Positions 23,508 through 34,676 of a stretch of 64,000 bases of DNA are shown in pieces (within the stretch, counting starts at the first letter, position 1; each line of letters opens with the position of its first letter). Made by a program: the position numbers and the translations under genes. The stretch is taken from positions 44,775,159-44,839,158 of the forward strand of contig OX031059.1 of the NCBI GenBank assembly GCA_943736015.1. The letters run 5' to 3'. This DNA comes from Tridacna crocea. Its lineage: Eukaryota > Mollusca > Bivalvia > Cardiida > Cardiidae. The notes under the pieces were generated by a model. It saw only the letters and a program-made list of their open reading frames with translations, ran no database searches and was not told the origin of the DNA.

Positions 23508-23524
23508 TTAAGATTCTCTATGTA

Positions 23525-24513
23525 CCGTAATTTGCGTATGTTTTGGGACACCCAAAAAATTCGGACACCATCAAAAATCTCGAAAATAATTATTTTTCAT
23601 GACCCAAAGATTTGGGACATATTAAAAATTGCAAAGAATTGGGACAGTGAATATCTATTTAGAGAAAAAGAAAATCTTTCAATCCGTCTGAAAATGTCTG
23701 TTTGCAAATATTTATTTCGACTTTCGCGTAGTTTTATTTCTCCACACGTAACGTCGTAAGCATGCTTCCCTACCCTCACGATTTCAATGGGAGTTACCTG
23801 ATTCAAGACAAAAAATCGATCACCTGACAGTGACGGTCTAGTTTAAATCCTAAATCAAAAAGAAATCCGACGTAAGTGTAAAAAGGGTGTGATAAACTTC
23901 TATCCAAGATCCATAACGTGTGTACATCTGAAGCTGACAGAGTTGACACGTGTGTAATTCATGGTCAATCGAGTTCAATGTTTATAAATAGAAATCAAGG
24001 TACACAGTTTTACCCAAGGTTTATGGATCGAAGATCGACGAACCAATCAAATTTGAGATCGGTCCGAGCAGGTACTTGTCAGAGTGGAATTAACGTCACC
24101 TCGCGTACATGTAAGGAGGTAAGATATGTTGTGAATTAATCTACAAACGCGCAATAACATCTTCATCGTGATCCAAAGACGCAGACAATAATGAGTGACA
24201 TGTTAATTATCAACAAAAATAATGAGAAAAAGTGAAGTTTTAAACTCTTAATGCTCAAATTTATCGGTGGAGTTCCAATCTGTCTAAAAATAGATTACCT
24301 TGCAAACCTGACATCAGTGACGTTCCAATATTTCAACGTTGGCAATTTATTCGACGGGTTAGCGGCGAGTGACTTTTTCAGTATGGCAGATAGTCTTGTT
24401 TGACCATAAGTTTTGGGACAGCTGACAAATTAATTATTTTTTGTAGACGAAAGTATTGGGACAAGAAAAAAAATAATTATTTTTTACTGTCCCAAAATTT
24501 AAGCAAATTATGG
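23525..24513. mobile_element. TA-flanked TIR transposon (CCGTAATTTGC ends)
   Basis: Ends CCGTAATTTGCGTATG / taagcaaattatgg are inverted and flanked by TA (23523-23524, 24514-24515). Subterminal ttgggaca occurs several times at each end (for example 23543, 23611, 23640; 24413, 24458), as transposase-binding repeats often do. The 989-bp interior is CpG-richer than its surroundings and has no recognisable protein, so it is probably non-autonomous. Confidence 0.75.
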
Positions 24514-24667
24514 TAGTTAACAAGTTGTGTGTGAAAACTTGTGAGAAAAAATGATAGGGATGTATAGTGTTTGATGGAAAAAGTTTTGAATTGTGCATGA
24601 TTTTTCAGCAATTTGGCTCTGTTTTAAAAAGATCAAATTTATTCAGGAACCTGTTATGACCATGCAC

Positions 24668-24895
24668 TTAATCCTTTACCAAATGACAAAATTTTGCACT
24701 TGTCCAAATCAAAGCATTTGCAGACAACAAAATAAACGTGACTGAAAAATTGAAATTAATTTTGTGAAGAGTAGAAAACATTGTGGGAAAAGGAGAAAAT
24801 GCTGGTTACCAGCATTTTCTTATTTTCCCACAATGTTTTCAAGTGGCTTCTTTCTCAGGGTTGTTAAAAGTCAGGATTGTGTGGTAATGAGTTAA
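24668..24895 (-). mobile_element. Family A copy (left of a head-to-tail pair)
   Basis: Full length. Its right TTAA (24892-24895) is also the left TTAA of the next copy. Confidence 0.95.
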
Positions 24896-25107
24896 TCCTT
24901 TACCTTACAACAAAATTTTGAACTTTTCTAATTGAAAGCATTTGCAGATGACAATATCAGTGTGGCAAAAATGATGCATTTTTCTACGATAAGATGCAAA
25001 ATATTGTGGGAAAAGGAGAAAAATGCTGATTAGCAGCATTTTCTCCTGTTCTCAAAAGACTTCTTCCACAGGGTCGTTAAAAGTCGGCATTTTGTGGTAA
25101 AGGGTAA
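24892..25107 (-). mobile_element. Family A copy (right of the pair)
   Basis: Shares TTAA with the previous copy. Part of the second half-palindrome is deleted (ctcctgttctcaaaagac); the right end has decayed to GTAA. Confidence 0.92.
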
Positions 25108-25147
25108 AAGGGATTGGATTATTACTTATGATGCATCACAGCTTGGA

Positions 25148-25441
25148 TTTTTTCCTCAGCTTGTTGGAATCCAGCAGTTCTGGTAAGCTACTACAGGATT
25201 TTTAGGAGGTGGGATTGACTCACACCAACATGCATCCTTACAGACACTGCCTATTGATGTGAAGATATATTCTTACCTGATATGACTGACTACCCTCTCC
25301 AGTATGCTTTTAAGACTTAGTTGGGCCTGTAAATGGTAATTTGGTCTCGCAGTGGGCTTTAAAAAGCTGCTATTGCAGGGGATCCCAATTTGGACATAGT
25401 AGCTAACCAGAACTGCTGGATTGCACCAAGCTGAGAAAAAA
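25148..25441. mobile_element. Long-TIR MITE
   Basis: About 46-bp imperfect inverted repeats at 25148-25193 and 25396-25441, sharing ccagcagttctgg and tagctacta. No ORF. It lies against a family A fragment (25443-25490, cttctttcttagggttgtta). Confidence 0.75.
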
Positions 25442-25490
25442 ATACTTCTTTCTTAGGGTTGTTAAAATTAGGTTAATCTTTGATAACGGA

Positions 25491-26002
25491 TAAGTGCTAA
25501 ATGGGTAAAGAATTATTGAAAGATTCTATAGGGTATCGGTGGCTTAGGTCACAATCATGTGAGGACTGGTAATGTGGTGATAAAGGATAATAATCATAAA
25601 AGGATGCTTGGAGGAAATTTATAAGCTGTTTAACCCTTATCCTGCTAAATAACTAAAATATAATTTTCAGTTAGCAGTGCAGTCTGATCTTGATCTACTC
25701 TGTACGCAAAAGGTCAGTGAGTCGCTCTTAGCTTCATAAAAGGTTAAGGTCATCAGTGTATTTCTCTTACAAGGAAAATTGATGATGAAATTAGTGCCTC
25801 CCATGGATCTACAGCTATTAATAGATCTTGTCGGTCTTGTCAACAGATTAGTGGAAAATTAAATTTCTCAAGCCCATCTGAAATTACTCTGATAAGAACA
25901 CTGACGTAGATAATAGCTTTTGAAGAAAGAGGTATTGCGCAATTCTGTGAAATGCTTCAGGGTATGTGTGATGATCAAACACTTCCAGGCTGATTATACA
26001 TC
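25491..26002. repeat. Mostly unannotated; one family E arm
   Basis: gtgcagtctgatcttgatct at 25677-25696, followed by the frequent companion ggtcagtgagtcgct. Nothing else seen. Confidence 0.5.
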
Positions 26003-26212
26003 TTAACTCTTAACCACACAATCCCGACTTTTAAAGACTTTGAGAGAGAAAGCTTTTGAAAACATTGCAGGAAAAGGAGAAAATGCTGGTAACTGGCATT
26101 TACTCCTTTTCCCACAATGTTTTCCAACCTTTCACAGATAAAAACCTATTATTGCCGACATGTTTGTTATGCTATCGGACCCAAAAAGTTTTGTCGTTTG
26201 GTAAAGAGTTAA
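26003..26212 (+). mobile_element. Family A copy (left of a convergent pair)
   Basis: TTAA at the left; its right TTAA (26209-26212) is shared with the next, oppositely oriented copy. The right arm is shortened. Confidence 0.92.
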
Positions 26213-26430
26213 CTCTTTACAAAACAACAGAATTTAAGACTAGTCCAAATTGAAAGCATTATTTTGCAGATGACAATGAGAGCTAAAAATCGAAATTCGA
26301 TATGGAAGGGTAGAAAACATTGTGGAAAATAGAGAAAATGCTGGTCACCAGCATTTTCTCCATTTCCCACAGTGTTTTAAAAATGTTTCTTTCTCAGGTC
26401 TGTTTATAGTCGGGATTGTGCAGTAGAGTG
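26209..26430 (-). mobile_element. Family A copy (right of the pair)
   Basis: Full centre (ctggtcaccag); the right end has decayed (gtgcagtagagtga). Confidence 0.88.
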
Positions 26431-27065
26431 AAACTCTCCCTGTTATCCTGAACTACTGTTGGAAAATGGTAATTTAGCTTTGTGGGCTTTGTTGGCGTAT
26501 GTTTGTTCCAGAAAACAATCATGTCAACATTTTTAGCTTGTTTGATGGCAAAGAAAACTTGGAAGACATTGTGATAGGTCTGTCTGTCATCTGTGTATTA
26601 GTCTTCCCATTGTGCCAAAACTTTTTTCGAAATCTCTGCCATTATTATAGATATTTTTGTTCAAACTTTGTCTAACTCTTCACTTTACAAAGGGAAACCC
26701 TACCAATTGTGCAAGATAATCCTTAGATAGATTGTTACAGAGTTATGCCCCAGCTAGACTTGCATTAGTAAATGAATCGTGCCCGATAGATATCTAAAAG
26801 TGGCTGCAGCCAAGCATTGCCATAAGCATACAGTGCTCTTGTTTCCCTACAACCCTAAGTGCACTCAATAACCCAAACAGACATTTTCATTCTAAAGATT
26901 TGACACTTTAGGGTTGGTATTGTCTCAAGGTACTGTAGATCAAAGGTCAGAATGCAGTTTTGAGCAGTCCTGTCCTACACTGGGGGGCAAAAGTTATTAA
27001 AGTAGTAAAAGGTGCTTCAAGGATAAGTTATACCACTATCAGGGCCTGACACACACTTATGAGCA
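26431..27065. other. Unannotated stretch
   Basis: Only a family E-like arm (gtagatcaaaggtcagaatg) near 26936. Confidence 0.5.
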
Positions 27066-27340
27066 GGCAATGATTGGTTGATTGTATGTTGTTTAATACC
27101 CTCTTCAACATTATTTCAGTAATATCTTGGCAGCCAGTGCACCTATTTATGTTTTTCAGGTATTCTTTTGTTTTACCATTACTCTGCATAATACTCTTCC
27201 AATACACTTGCTGCTTTCCCACATTACCATCGTCAAAGCATTTGCCAGCGGACAGAGGAATTAGTGTTGTGGTAAGGACTATCATCAATCCTTGAAAGGA
27301 AATTGGCTGAGCTGGGTAGGAAAGGTGTACCACAGTCATT
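27066..27340. repeat. Diverged mollusc interspersed repeat
   Basis: gattggttgattgtatgttg followed by tttaataccctcttcaacat and tatttcagtaatat resembles the common mollusc 'gattgttgtttaacgtc..ctcaacaatatttcag' repeat. Recognised from memory, so moderate confidence. Confidence 0.4.
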
Positions 27341-27345
27341 GAGTC

Positions 27346-27368
27346 GCCTGTTTGCGTAGCAAACAGGC
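27346..27368. repeat. Hairpin head of a possible Helentron-like element
   Basis: Perfect 10-bp stem GCCTGTTTGC-gta-GCAAACAGGC, marking the left edge of a 1.2-kb CpG-richer block (to about 28590) that contains no family A copies. Confidence 0.65.
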
Positions 27369-27889
27369 TCTCATTGTTATCGTCCTGATCTATGGGGTGA
27401 CGTAAGCATACCTCCGGCCTTGTACTGCTTCCTGTCCCAAGTTCCGGTTTATGAGATAAAACATAGTTTTCTTATTATTCGGTGAACAACCCAGTTTTTT
27501 TGTGTTGTAAATAATTTACAAGTGCGCCTTTGTGATAATGAATATGTCTATAAAGACTGAGCTGTTTAACGGTTCAAACCTTCGAAACAATCATTTCGTC
27601 CGCAAGGGTACACACTAGCCTGATGTCTGTGTAAGACATCATCTCTAAAAATAGCGCATTACGTATTTGTAAAAATAGCTGCCGTGAACTAAACAAGTTA
27701 GCGGACACACTGAGAAATTTTCAACTACAAGCATCTTTTCTGCTTCTATTTGAGGACAATTCTCAGTGAAAATTGTTTGATAATTACCTATTAGAAGTAC
27801 ACTCTAACTCTTACAATCCTAACTGCAAGCCTTATTTCAATTCAACGCTCAAGCTATGATTGGACAGAGAAAGGCGATGCCGAGTTAAC

Positions 27890-27922
27890 ATGGAAGCTTT
27901 CAATTGCTTTTTTTTCTCAAAG
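27890..27922 (+). CDS. Candidate first coding exon of PTBP
   Basis: ATG in a good initiation context (A at -3, G at +4) opens 11 codons, MEAFNCFFFSK, ending exactly at a donor (AAG|GTAGGC). Phase is 0 and the last residue is Lys, so joining to the exon at 48789 gives ...SK|RGSEEL and restores the K-R-G-S motif of PTB proteins. An inverted CCAAT box (attgg) lies about 30 bp upstream of the ATG. Vertebrate PTBP1 starts with a different leader, so this would be an alternative or clam-specific start. The implied intron is 20.9 kb. Chance is possible: the exon is tiny and lies in a block that may be a mobile element. Confidence 0.3.
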
Positions 27923-28168
27923 GTAGGCTATTTTTTTTTACAAATTTATAACGACTTGGAATGGTTGCATTGCCTTCTTAGACATTCTTACACGTTGCTT
28001 CTTCCCAGCTTTTTAATCTAGACTTTAGATACTTTGCACACCCATATTCTAGGTGCACCAGAGATCGTACATAGCGTATGCAAAGCACACGGGTCTAGGC
28101 TGTACCAAGTCATCGCTTTGCTGGTGTTCTCTGGAATGTAGCTTTGCGACAAATATAGATCTTGTAAT

Positions 28169-28188
28169 CACGTGACGTATAAACGTCA
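28169..28188. promoter_or_regulatory. E-box plus inverted CRE half-sites
   Basis: CACGTG overlaps TGACGT-ataa-ACGTCA, two ATF/CREB half-sites in inverted orientation. It lies in the CpG-richer block, which suggests a regulatory role; unproven. Confidence 0.35.
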
Positions 28189-28595
28189 TTTGCACCACGG
28201 AAATCTATGAATTTACATATTTATGAATCAGTCGCTGAACCGGCCTCTGTAGAGAGTGTGCTTTGAAGTTTACTGTATTTGAATAGTTTTCGTTCATAAA
28301 TACGGCCAAATTTGTTAAAGCCTGCTGTTTTTTTTCAAAGAGCGATTAACCTAGATCTAGTATTTATTAAACTACAATTTATTAGTGCGGGTGATAGAAC
28401 GCAAGGTGCTTTTGTAACTGCCAAAATCTGAATTTACACTACGCAGTTCTAACAACGTTACCAGCAATCTGAGAAATTGACTTTTTACTCCGCTATAATT
28501 CAAATATAATAGAACAGATCAGTGTTTACCCGCTCGAACAACAAGTTCTTTATTGGAGTGTTTGTAATCTTGTGGAGGTTTTTTGTAAAGGGTAA

Positions 28596-28840
28596 TAGAA
28601 CAGAACAGAACAGAAGTTTATTTCCAGTGACTTGAACAATGTTCATCGTCATTACAAAGCTAATTCAAATATAAGAATATCATGTACATACATGTAACAA
28701 TAGCTGACATTGAATAAATAAGACACAGTACATTACATTTGCGGAAATCACGCTTAATAAAGCAATCGCAAACATTTAATTTACACCAAAGCAATATACA
28801 TGTAGACAATTTTCGATTGGTGTGGAAGCACTATAATCCC
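28596..28840 (-). mobile_element. 3' end of a truncated non-LTR retrotransposon
   Basis: On the minus strand the sequence ends in an (ttctg)n tail (28596-28615) preceded by ggaaataaac, typical of LINE 3' tails that end in short microsatellites. The 5' part is missing, as expected of 5'-truncated insertions. The inner boundary is uncertain and no reverse transcriptase is present. Confidence 0.5.
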
Positions 28841-28848
28841 TGGGACGT

Positions 28849-28994
28849 TATAAAACGCAGACAAATATTAAAGGCTGATGATCATGCTGTTGGGTTATAG
28901 ATTTTTAGTTGTAGCAGCCACATTCATAGAGTCCATTGCTGGTCAAAACCTCAACCTGGACAACAACAAAAACAAATTACTTCCAAAGGACAGG
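28849..28994 (+). other. TATA box with a short signal-peptide-like ORF
   Basis: TATAAAA at 28849-28855 and ATTGG at 28815 precede an ATG at 28884 that opens 37 codons with a hydrophobic N-terminus (LVVAATF) and a possible cleavage site (IAG-Q). The frame stops at TAG, overlapping a weak donor (cag|gtagat). Could be the first exon of a secreted protein; it does not splice in frame to the PTBP exon. Weak. Confidence 0.22.
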
Positions 28995-29754
28995 TAGATC
29001 ACTGGGTCAAATACATTTGTTTGTGCTCCAAGGGCTACAGTTCAGTCCAATGATAATGAAATTGCCCGCCTGTTTGTCTCAATAGTATTTTTGACAAAAC
29101 TGAATATAGGTCACCTGGGGTTAAAAGAAAAAACCTAAAGGTTGTCATTAGGTCAAATTAGGCGAAACCGTAATAGAGTTGTAGAATCCATTTATGTTCA
29201 GTCTAATACTTATGAAACTTTGTCAGACTGCTAAGATTAGATATGAGCGAGTTGCAAAAGGGCATTTTTGGTCTAAAAGTATGTCACTAGAGCCTATACT
29301 AGAAGATAATCTGGTCTTTATTTGTAAAGGGTTGTTGTCTGTGAGTAAAGAACGTTGAACTTATTAAAGCTGGTCCTGGTGCCTAAATTTTAATTTCCAC
29401 CACATTTTTTTAAATGTAAATTTTAATACGGATATTTTGGATTTTAGGATGACAACTCAGAAATATGCTTGCATATAATACTATCTTGTGTTTAAGTTAT
29501 TTTGTATCTTGAATGCTTTTAATAGATTTGAACAAAAAGGGTGAAAACTTCTGACCCATTACCCTACAGGCGACTCTCAGGACTATCAGTCCTTCGATTA
29601 TCTTAGTAAAACTAATTAACTCTTTAAAGTACTAATCTCAGGTGTCCCTTCCAAAGTTTTGCTGTTTTGTAGATTCCAGGGGTGGGGATTACTGTGGTCA
29701 AGCTTTTGAAATGTATTTTGTTTTTACCCATTCCATATTGTACAAAGCATTACT
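28995..29754. other. Unannotated stretch
   Basis: Possible decayed A end near 29612-29672; no gene seen. Confidence 0.5.
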
Positions 29755-29981
29755 TTTACTCTTTACCCAAAAACAAAATGTTAAACTTGTCCAGATTGAA
29801 AACATTAATTTTGCTGAAGACAAACAAGACTTAATCATTGAAACTTGACTTTAGAAGAGTTGAAAACATTGTGGGAAAAGGAGAAAATGCTGGTTACCAG
29901 CATTTTCTTCTTTTTCCAGTGTTTACAGAAGGCTTTTTCCTGTGGGTCATAAAAACCCGGAGATTGTTTGGTAGAAGTTAA
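29755..29981 (-). mobile_element. Family A copy
   Basis: Left TTAA mutated to TTTA, right TTAA intact; centre symmetric except tttctt. Confidence 0.9.
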
Positions 29982-30234
29982 TAAAGGTACCAGTAAATGA
30001 TTATACTTTGTCTTCACAATATTACTCATAAGTTTGCTATTTCTAACATGACATGATCATCATCATTTATTTTATTATTTCGCCAGAATGTATCTGTAAG
30101 GCAAAAGATGAAGGTGATAATGGCTAAAATGATTTATGAACACTGGGCATAAAAAAGGGTCGACAAAAACTTACATGAGCAGAGCAACAAGCAGGAAATA
30201 GAAAAATAAAAACTGATTAGTATGGAAAAGTCTT
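29982..30234. other. Unannotated spacer
   Basis: Nothing seen. Confidence 0.5.
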
Positions 30235-30464
30235 TTAACCCATTACCACACAATCCCTTAACTTTTGACGCCCCTGAGAAAGAAGCCTTTTGAAAACACT
30301 GTAGGAAAGGAGAAAATGCTGGTAACCAGCATTTTCTCCTTTTCCCACAGTGTTTTCTACCCTTCCCAGAACAACTTTAGATTTTTCAGTGACTTTTATT
30401 TTGTCGTCTGCAAATGCGTTCAATTTGAACCAGTCTAAAATTTTGTTGTGTGGTAAAGATTTAA
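30235..30464 (+). mobile_element. Family A copy, intact
   Basis: TTAA ends. Young-looking variant with acgcccctgag and cactg/cagtg in the palindrome, shared with 30777, 33151, 37204 and 53044. Confidence 0.95.
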
Positions 30465-30776
30465 ATGGAACAATTGCTAATAACTAACAGTAACTATTGC
30501 TCTTTCTTCTAATAATAAGTTTCTAAAACCTGTGAACTGAAGGAAAGTGATGATGGTAAAGAGCTGAAGTACATGCAAAGAACAAAAAATATGAAAGCCA
30601 AACTACATGCACAAGAAAAAATGCTTGTGAGATTTTTTATGATAAAACCAGATATTATGTGAGAATGCAGACGAGACAGCAGTTTTACTGAGGTTTCTTT
30701 TGTAACCATTTGGCTCTTCAGTCAAACAATGTGCAATTTTGCCTACAAAGCTGAATGAGGATGGGCTAATTGTATC

Positions 30777-31005
30777 TTAACCCATTACCACTCAATCCCT
30801 ACTTTTGACGCCCCTGAGAAAGAAGCCTTTTGAAAACTCTGTGGGAAAAGGAGAAAATGCTGGTAACCAGCATTTTTTCCTTTTCCCCCAGTGTTTTCTA
30901 CCCTTTCCAGAACAAATTTCTATTTTTCAGTCACCTTTATTTTGTCGTCTGTAAATGCTTTCAATTTGGACCAGTCTAAAATTTTCTCGTGTGGTAAAGA
31001 GTTAA
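30777..31005 (+). mobile_element. Family A copy, intact
   Basis: 229 bp, TTAA ends, acgcccctgag subtype. Confidence 0.95.
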
Positions 31006-31214
31006 TATTTTTCTCATTCTTGGGTCACAAATGAATGAATGGATTGGTTAAGTTAGTGTGTCTTGGCCAACAAGATTGCCTGTGTTGAGGAATTCATAGT
31101 TAAAAAAAATCTAAGATATCATGGCTATTGTATACTTAGCCTGCTACACTTAAAGTTCCAAAGCTGTTTGACTTGAGACGATATACACAAATATTTGAGC
31201 AGTGCTGTGGTTTT

Positions 31215-31550
31215 TACATTGCTGAGCGACTGGTAATCAGTATTTTCTCCTTTTCCTATGTGTATTCTCCTTTTTCCTTTGACAAAAATTACCATTTACG
31301 TTACTTTCCAGAGCTCTGAGGACCAGCTAGAGGGGGTAATTTTGATTTCAAAAGTTAAAATGTGAATTGTTTTCCACAAAACCCTATAATGGATACTCAT
31401 TACAGTCGTCTCCTTGAGAGGATTCTAATGAGTACCCACAGCATAGGATTTAGAACAGAACATAATAGAAAACCATCAAATCATTTTGTTGTATGCGGAT
31501 GCTTTCAATTTGGATAAGCCTGAAATATTGTCATTTGGTAATTATTTCAC
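31215..31550 (+). mobile_element. Family A copy split by element B
   Basis: The centre and start of the right arm run to about 31309. The remainder (gtatgcggatgctttcaatt ... catttggtaat) resumes after B, so B inserted into this copy. Confidence 0.75.
31310..31469. mobile_element. Palindromic element B, copy 2, nested
   Basis: Matches B at 276 and 42443 (gagctctgaggaccagctag, gtactcattag-type hairpin, gagtacccacagcatagg); the right end is truncated. Confidence 0.8.
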
Positions 31551-31632
31551 CAACTGGATGATCAACAAAGCCATCTAAAAACAAATTAACAGTCAATTAA
31601 ATATAGAGTATAGCATTATTATTAACAGTCAT

Positions 31633-31863
31633 TCAACTTTTACCTCACATTCTTGGAGTTTAAATGACTCATAGAAGGAAGCCTTTTGAAAACATTGTGG
31701 GAAATGGCGAAAATGCTGGTAACTTAAGCATTTTCTCCTTTTTCCCCCACAGTGTATTCTAACCTGTCACAGACAGTATCTGCTATTGTAGCAACATTTA
31801 ATTTGTTTCCAAATGCTTTCAATTTAGGCAAGTCCATAACTTTGTTATTCGATAAAAGGTTTA
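31633..31863 (+). mobile_element. Family A, old copy
   Basis: All parts recognisable; ends decayed (TCAA, TTAG). The axis has an insertion (ggtaacttaagcatt). Confidence 0.8.
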
Positions 31864-32065
31864 GGCAAATATGTATACAAGTGAACATTCATTTTTATAT
31901 GAGAGGTTACATGGCTGTTTTCAGAAATTCCTCATTTAATCAAATCAGTAATGTAACATGTGTTTGTATTCAATAAATAATCCATCATTATGGTCCCCCC
32001 TGGTTAGAATCAAAACTGTTTTAGATCAGAATGGTGTTACGGAAAAAAGTTACTGATACAGGGTT

Positions 32066-32467
32066 ATTAGTTCATGCTTTCCGGTAGGGTATTGAGAAAT
32101 AGCAGTAAAAATATTTTTTGATATTCCACGGGTATGACCAGTGAAAATACCGATTTTTATATTCTAGTTACCTAGGTAAATTATGCGTGACTCACAACTG
32201 AGATGGAAATATGACATCATTTCCTTATATTTCCAGCCCTCGATGTAATATTGTAATGCGTTGCTTTGTGGAGGGGGTACGCCATGGGGAATAATTGAAA
32301 AGAACTGTAGTAGATTTTGATAAAGCACATCCCAGAAAGGGCTAAAAGCATGAAATAATAGAATTTGCTTTTTTCGGTGGAAGATCAAAATTTATTCCAT
32401 CTCATGAACACCTTCAATAATATTTTCACTCAATGAAATAAATTTCGATCTTTCACCAAATATCCTC
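32066..32467. mobile_element. Repeat family C, copy 2
   Basis: Aligns throughout with 39176-39569, including the inner aagcatgaaataatag that 4135-4484 lacks. Confidence 0.8.
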
Positions 32468-32604
32468 TATTTATTGTCATTTCCCTTCTGTTTAGTCTTG
32501 GAGTGCCACATAAAGCTATCAGACATATTCACACTAGAAAAACATACCAAATACTTCCAATTTCATGGTTTCTGATGTCTATTGTATTTTAGCAAAGCAA
32601 ACAT

Positions 32605-32665
32605 GTTTCATGCAGCCTGATCTTGATCTACACTGGTCGCAAAGTCGTGACACACTTTTTGTGTG
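32605..32665. repeat. Family E arm
   Basis: tgcagcctgatcttgatcta, followed by the usual companion ggtcgcaaag. Confidence 0.55.
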
Positions 32666-32769
32666 AACTTGCTCAACCAAAACACACCATTACATGCATA
32701 CACAAGTTTGCACTTTTAAGATTAATTAAAGCAGTAGTGATTTGCAAAAAGTCCCCCATTCCTTTTATT

Positions 32770-33057
32770 TACAGCCCTTTCGAAGGCTTTTGAAAACATG
32801 GGAAAGGGAGGAAATGCTGGTTAGCAGCATACTTTTCTTTACCCACAATGTCTTGTACCCTGTAAAAGACAAGTCATATTGTCAGTGTACTTCCAAAACC
32901 TCATAACTACAGCTTGTTACAAGCTGTAGTTACGAGGTTTTGGAAGTACACTGACAATATCATAAAAGGTGACAGTCAATTTATTATCAGCACCTACACT
33001 GTATTTTCTACATTGACAAGTCTAAAATGTTTCATGTTCTGTGAACAAGGGGGTTAA
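32770..33057 (+). mobile_element. Family A copy with nested palindrome I
   Basis: The left end is lost; centre and arms are clear. Element I (32876-32960) interrupts the right arm; the right TTAA is intact. Confidence 0.8.
32876..32960. mobile_element. Near-perfect palindrome I, copy 1
   Basis: 42-bp arms (one mismatch) about a single axis base, from atattgtcagtgtacttcc to its complement. The core agctgtagttac is shared with the copy at 34021. Confidence 0.9.
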
Positions 33058-33150
33058 AAAACGGACCCAGCTTGTGTAGGCTGATATTGGACAATACTTT
33101 TTTGCTCCAAATAGATTTTCTGCATGTCAAAAAACCATTTTACCTAATAG

Positions 33151-33376
33151 TTAACCCATTACCACACAATCCCTACTTTTGACGCCCCTGAGGAAGAAGC
33201 CTTTTGAAAACACTGTGGGAAAAGGAGAAAATGCTGGTAACCAGCATTTTCTCCTTTTCCCACAGTGTTTTCTACCCTTCCCAGAACAAATTTCAATTCT
33301 TCAGTCACCTTTATTTTGTCGTCTGCAAATGCTTTCAATTTGGACCAGTCTAAAATTTTCTTGTGTGGTAAAGACT
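33151..33376 (+). mobile_element. Family A copy
   Basis: Left TTAA intact, right end mutated (gtaaagactga); acgcccctgag subtype; perfect centre. Confidence 0.95.
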
Positions 33377-33581
33377 GAAGTTTGTTGCGAGACAAATTAG
33401 CTCTGATGGATCTATAATTATGTGACAGCTTGCCTGATATACTGTATCATGGAGATATTTTTAACCCACTTTTCACAAAGCATAGCTTAAGAATCCAAAG
33501 TAGATAGAATTTCTTGGTATTTTGTTTTTCATTATCAAGGGAACAATGATGAATTAATCGCTTACTGCATGAATCAATCCT

Positions 33582-33806
33582 TTAACTCTCTACCAAACAA
33601 CAAAATTTTGGATTAGTCCAAATTGAAAGCATTTGCATTCAATAAAATAACTGTGAATCAAAAATTCAACATTTTTTGGGAAAGGGTAGAAAACATTGTG
33701 GGAAAAGGAGAAAATCCTGATTACCAGGATTTTCTCCTTCTCTCGCAATGTTTTCAAATGCTTTCTCAGGGTCGTCAAAAGTTGTGACTGTGTGGTAATG
33801 GGTTAA
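33582..33806 (-). mobile_element. Family A copy (left of a convergent-arm pair)
   Basis: The axis is compensated: cctgattaccagg keeps the stem through paired changes. The right TTAA is shared with the next copy. Confidence 0.92.
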
Positions 33807-34002
33807 CATGCACCCTAAAAAAGTTGTCTTTTGAAAGTATTGGGGGAAAGTAGAAAATTCTGGTAACAAATTTCATCTATACCCACATTTTTTTCTATCC
33901 CATCAAAGATAAATTTATTCAGTTTTGCCATGTTTAAATTATTATTTAAAAATGCTTTCATTTCGGGCAAGTCCTCAATTTTGCTGTATAGTAAAGAATA
34001 AT
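33803..34002 (+). mobile_element. Family A, decayed, sharing TTAA
   Basis: Starts at the shared TTAA; the second half-palindrome has decayed; the right end reads tagtaaagaataa. Confidence 0.75.
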
Positions 34003-34020
34003 TGGAAGACCCTGAGTGCA

Positions 34021-34103
34021 TATCGTCAGTTTGCTTCCAAAACCTCGTAACTACAGCTTGAAACAAGCTGTAGTTACTAGGTTTTGGAAGCAAACCGACA
34101 ATA
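34021..34103. mobile_element. Near-perfect palindrome I, copy 2
   Basis: Same core as 32876 with a 3-base loop (aaa). Like copy 1 it lies in or against a family A copy. Confidence 0.88.
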
Positions 34104-34333
34104 TTTTGATTGGCTCTTAAAATATGATGAAGCTAAAAAAAAGAATGAAAAACAAACAGAAAAACAAAGTTAAGAAAGCGCACAATTTAAAGATTGTGTA
34201 GACTGATTTTTAAGTCTGCTTATTTCAATGCTAAAGTGAAAGCATGTTGAATTGGCTTTCATCTACAAATTTACTCTGTAATGTTTGAGGTTAGGATAAA
34301 AACTGATCACAAAAACCAAAGTTTGAATAACCC

Positions 34334-34567
34334 TTAACTCATTACCAAAGGACAAAATATTAGACTAGTCAAAATTGAAAGCACTTGCAGATGACAAATT
34401 AAAAATAACCCAAAAATTGACAATAATCTGGTTTCCAGCAGGAAAAAAAAACATTGTTGGAAAAGGAGAAAATGATTGTTACCAGCATTTTCTCCTTTTC
34501 CTGCAATATTTTCAAAAGCCTTCCATTTCAGGGTTTAAAAACCAAACAATGTTTGGTGAAGGGTTCA
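34334..34567 (-). mobile_element. Family A copy
   Basis: Left TTAA, right TTCA; centre gattgttaccagc. A decayed second centre follows at about 34580-34676. Confidence 0.88.
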
Positions 34568-34676
34568 TTAGACGCATTTGAAAACATTGTAGGTTGGATT
34601 ATTATGATTGTCACAATATTTCTTTGACAGGGTAAAAACTTTGTGGAAAAGGGAGAAAATGATGGTTCAACATAGT

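Noticed and set aside
28884-28994. Joining the 28884 signal-peptide-like ORF to the PTBP exon
   Set aside because: The splice phase gives an early stop in the 48789 exon, so it cannot be a PTBP first exon.
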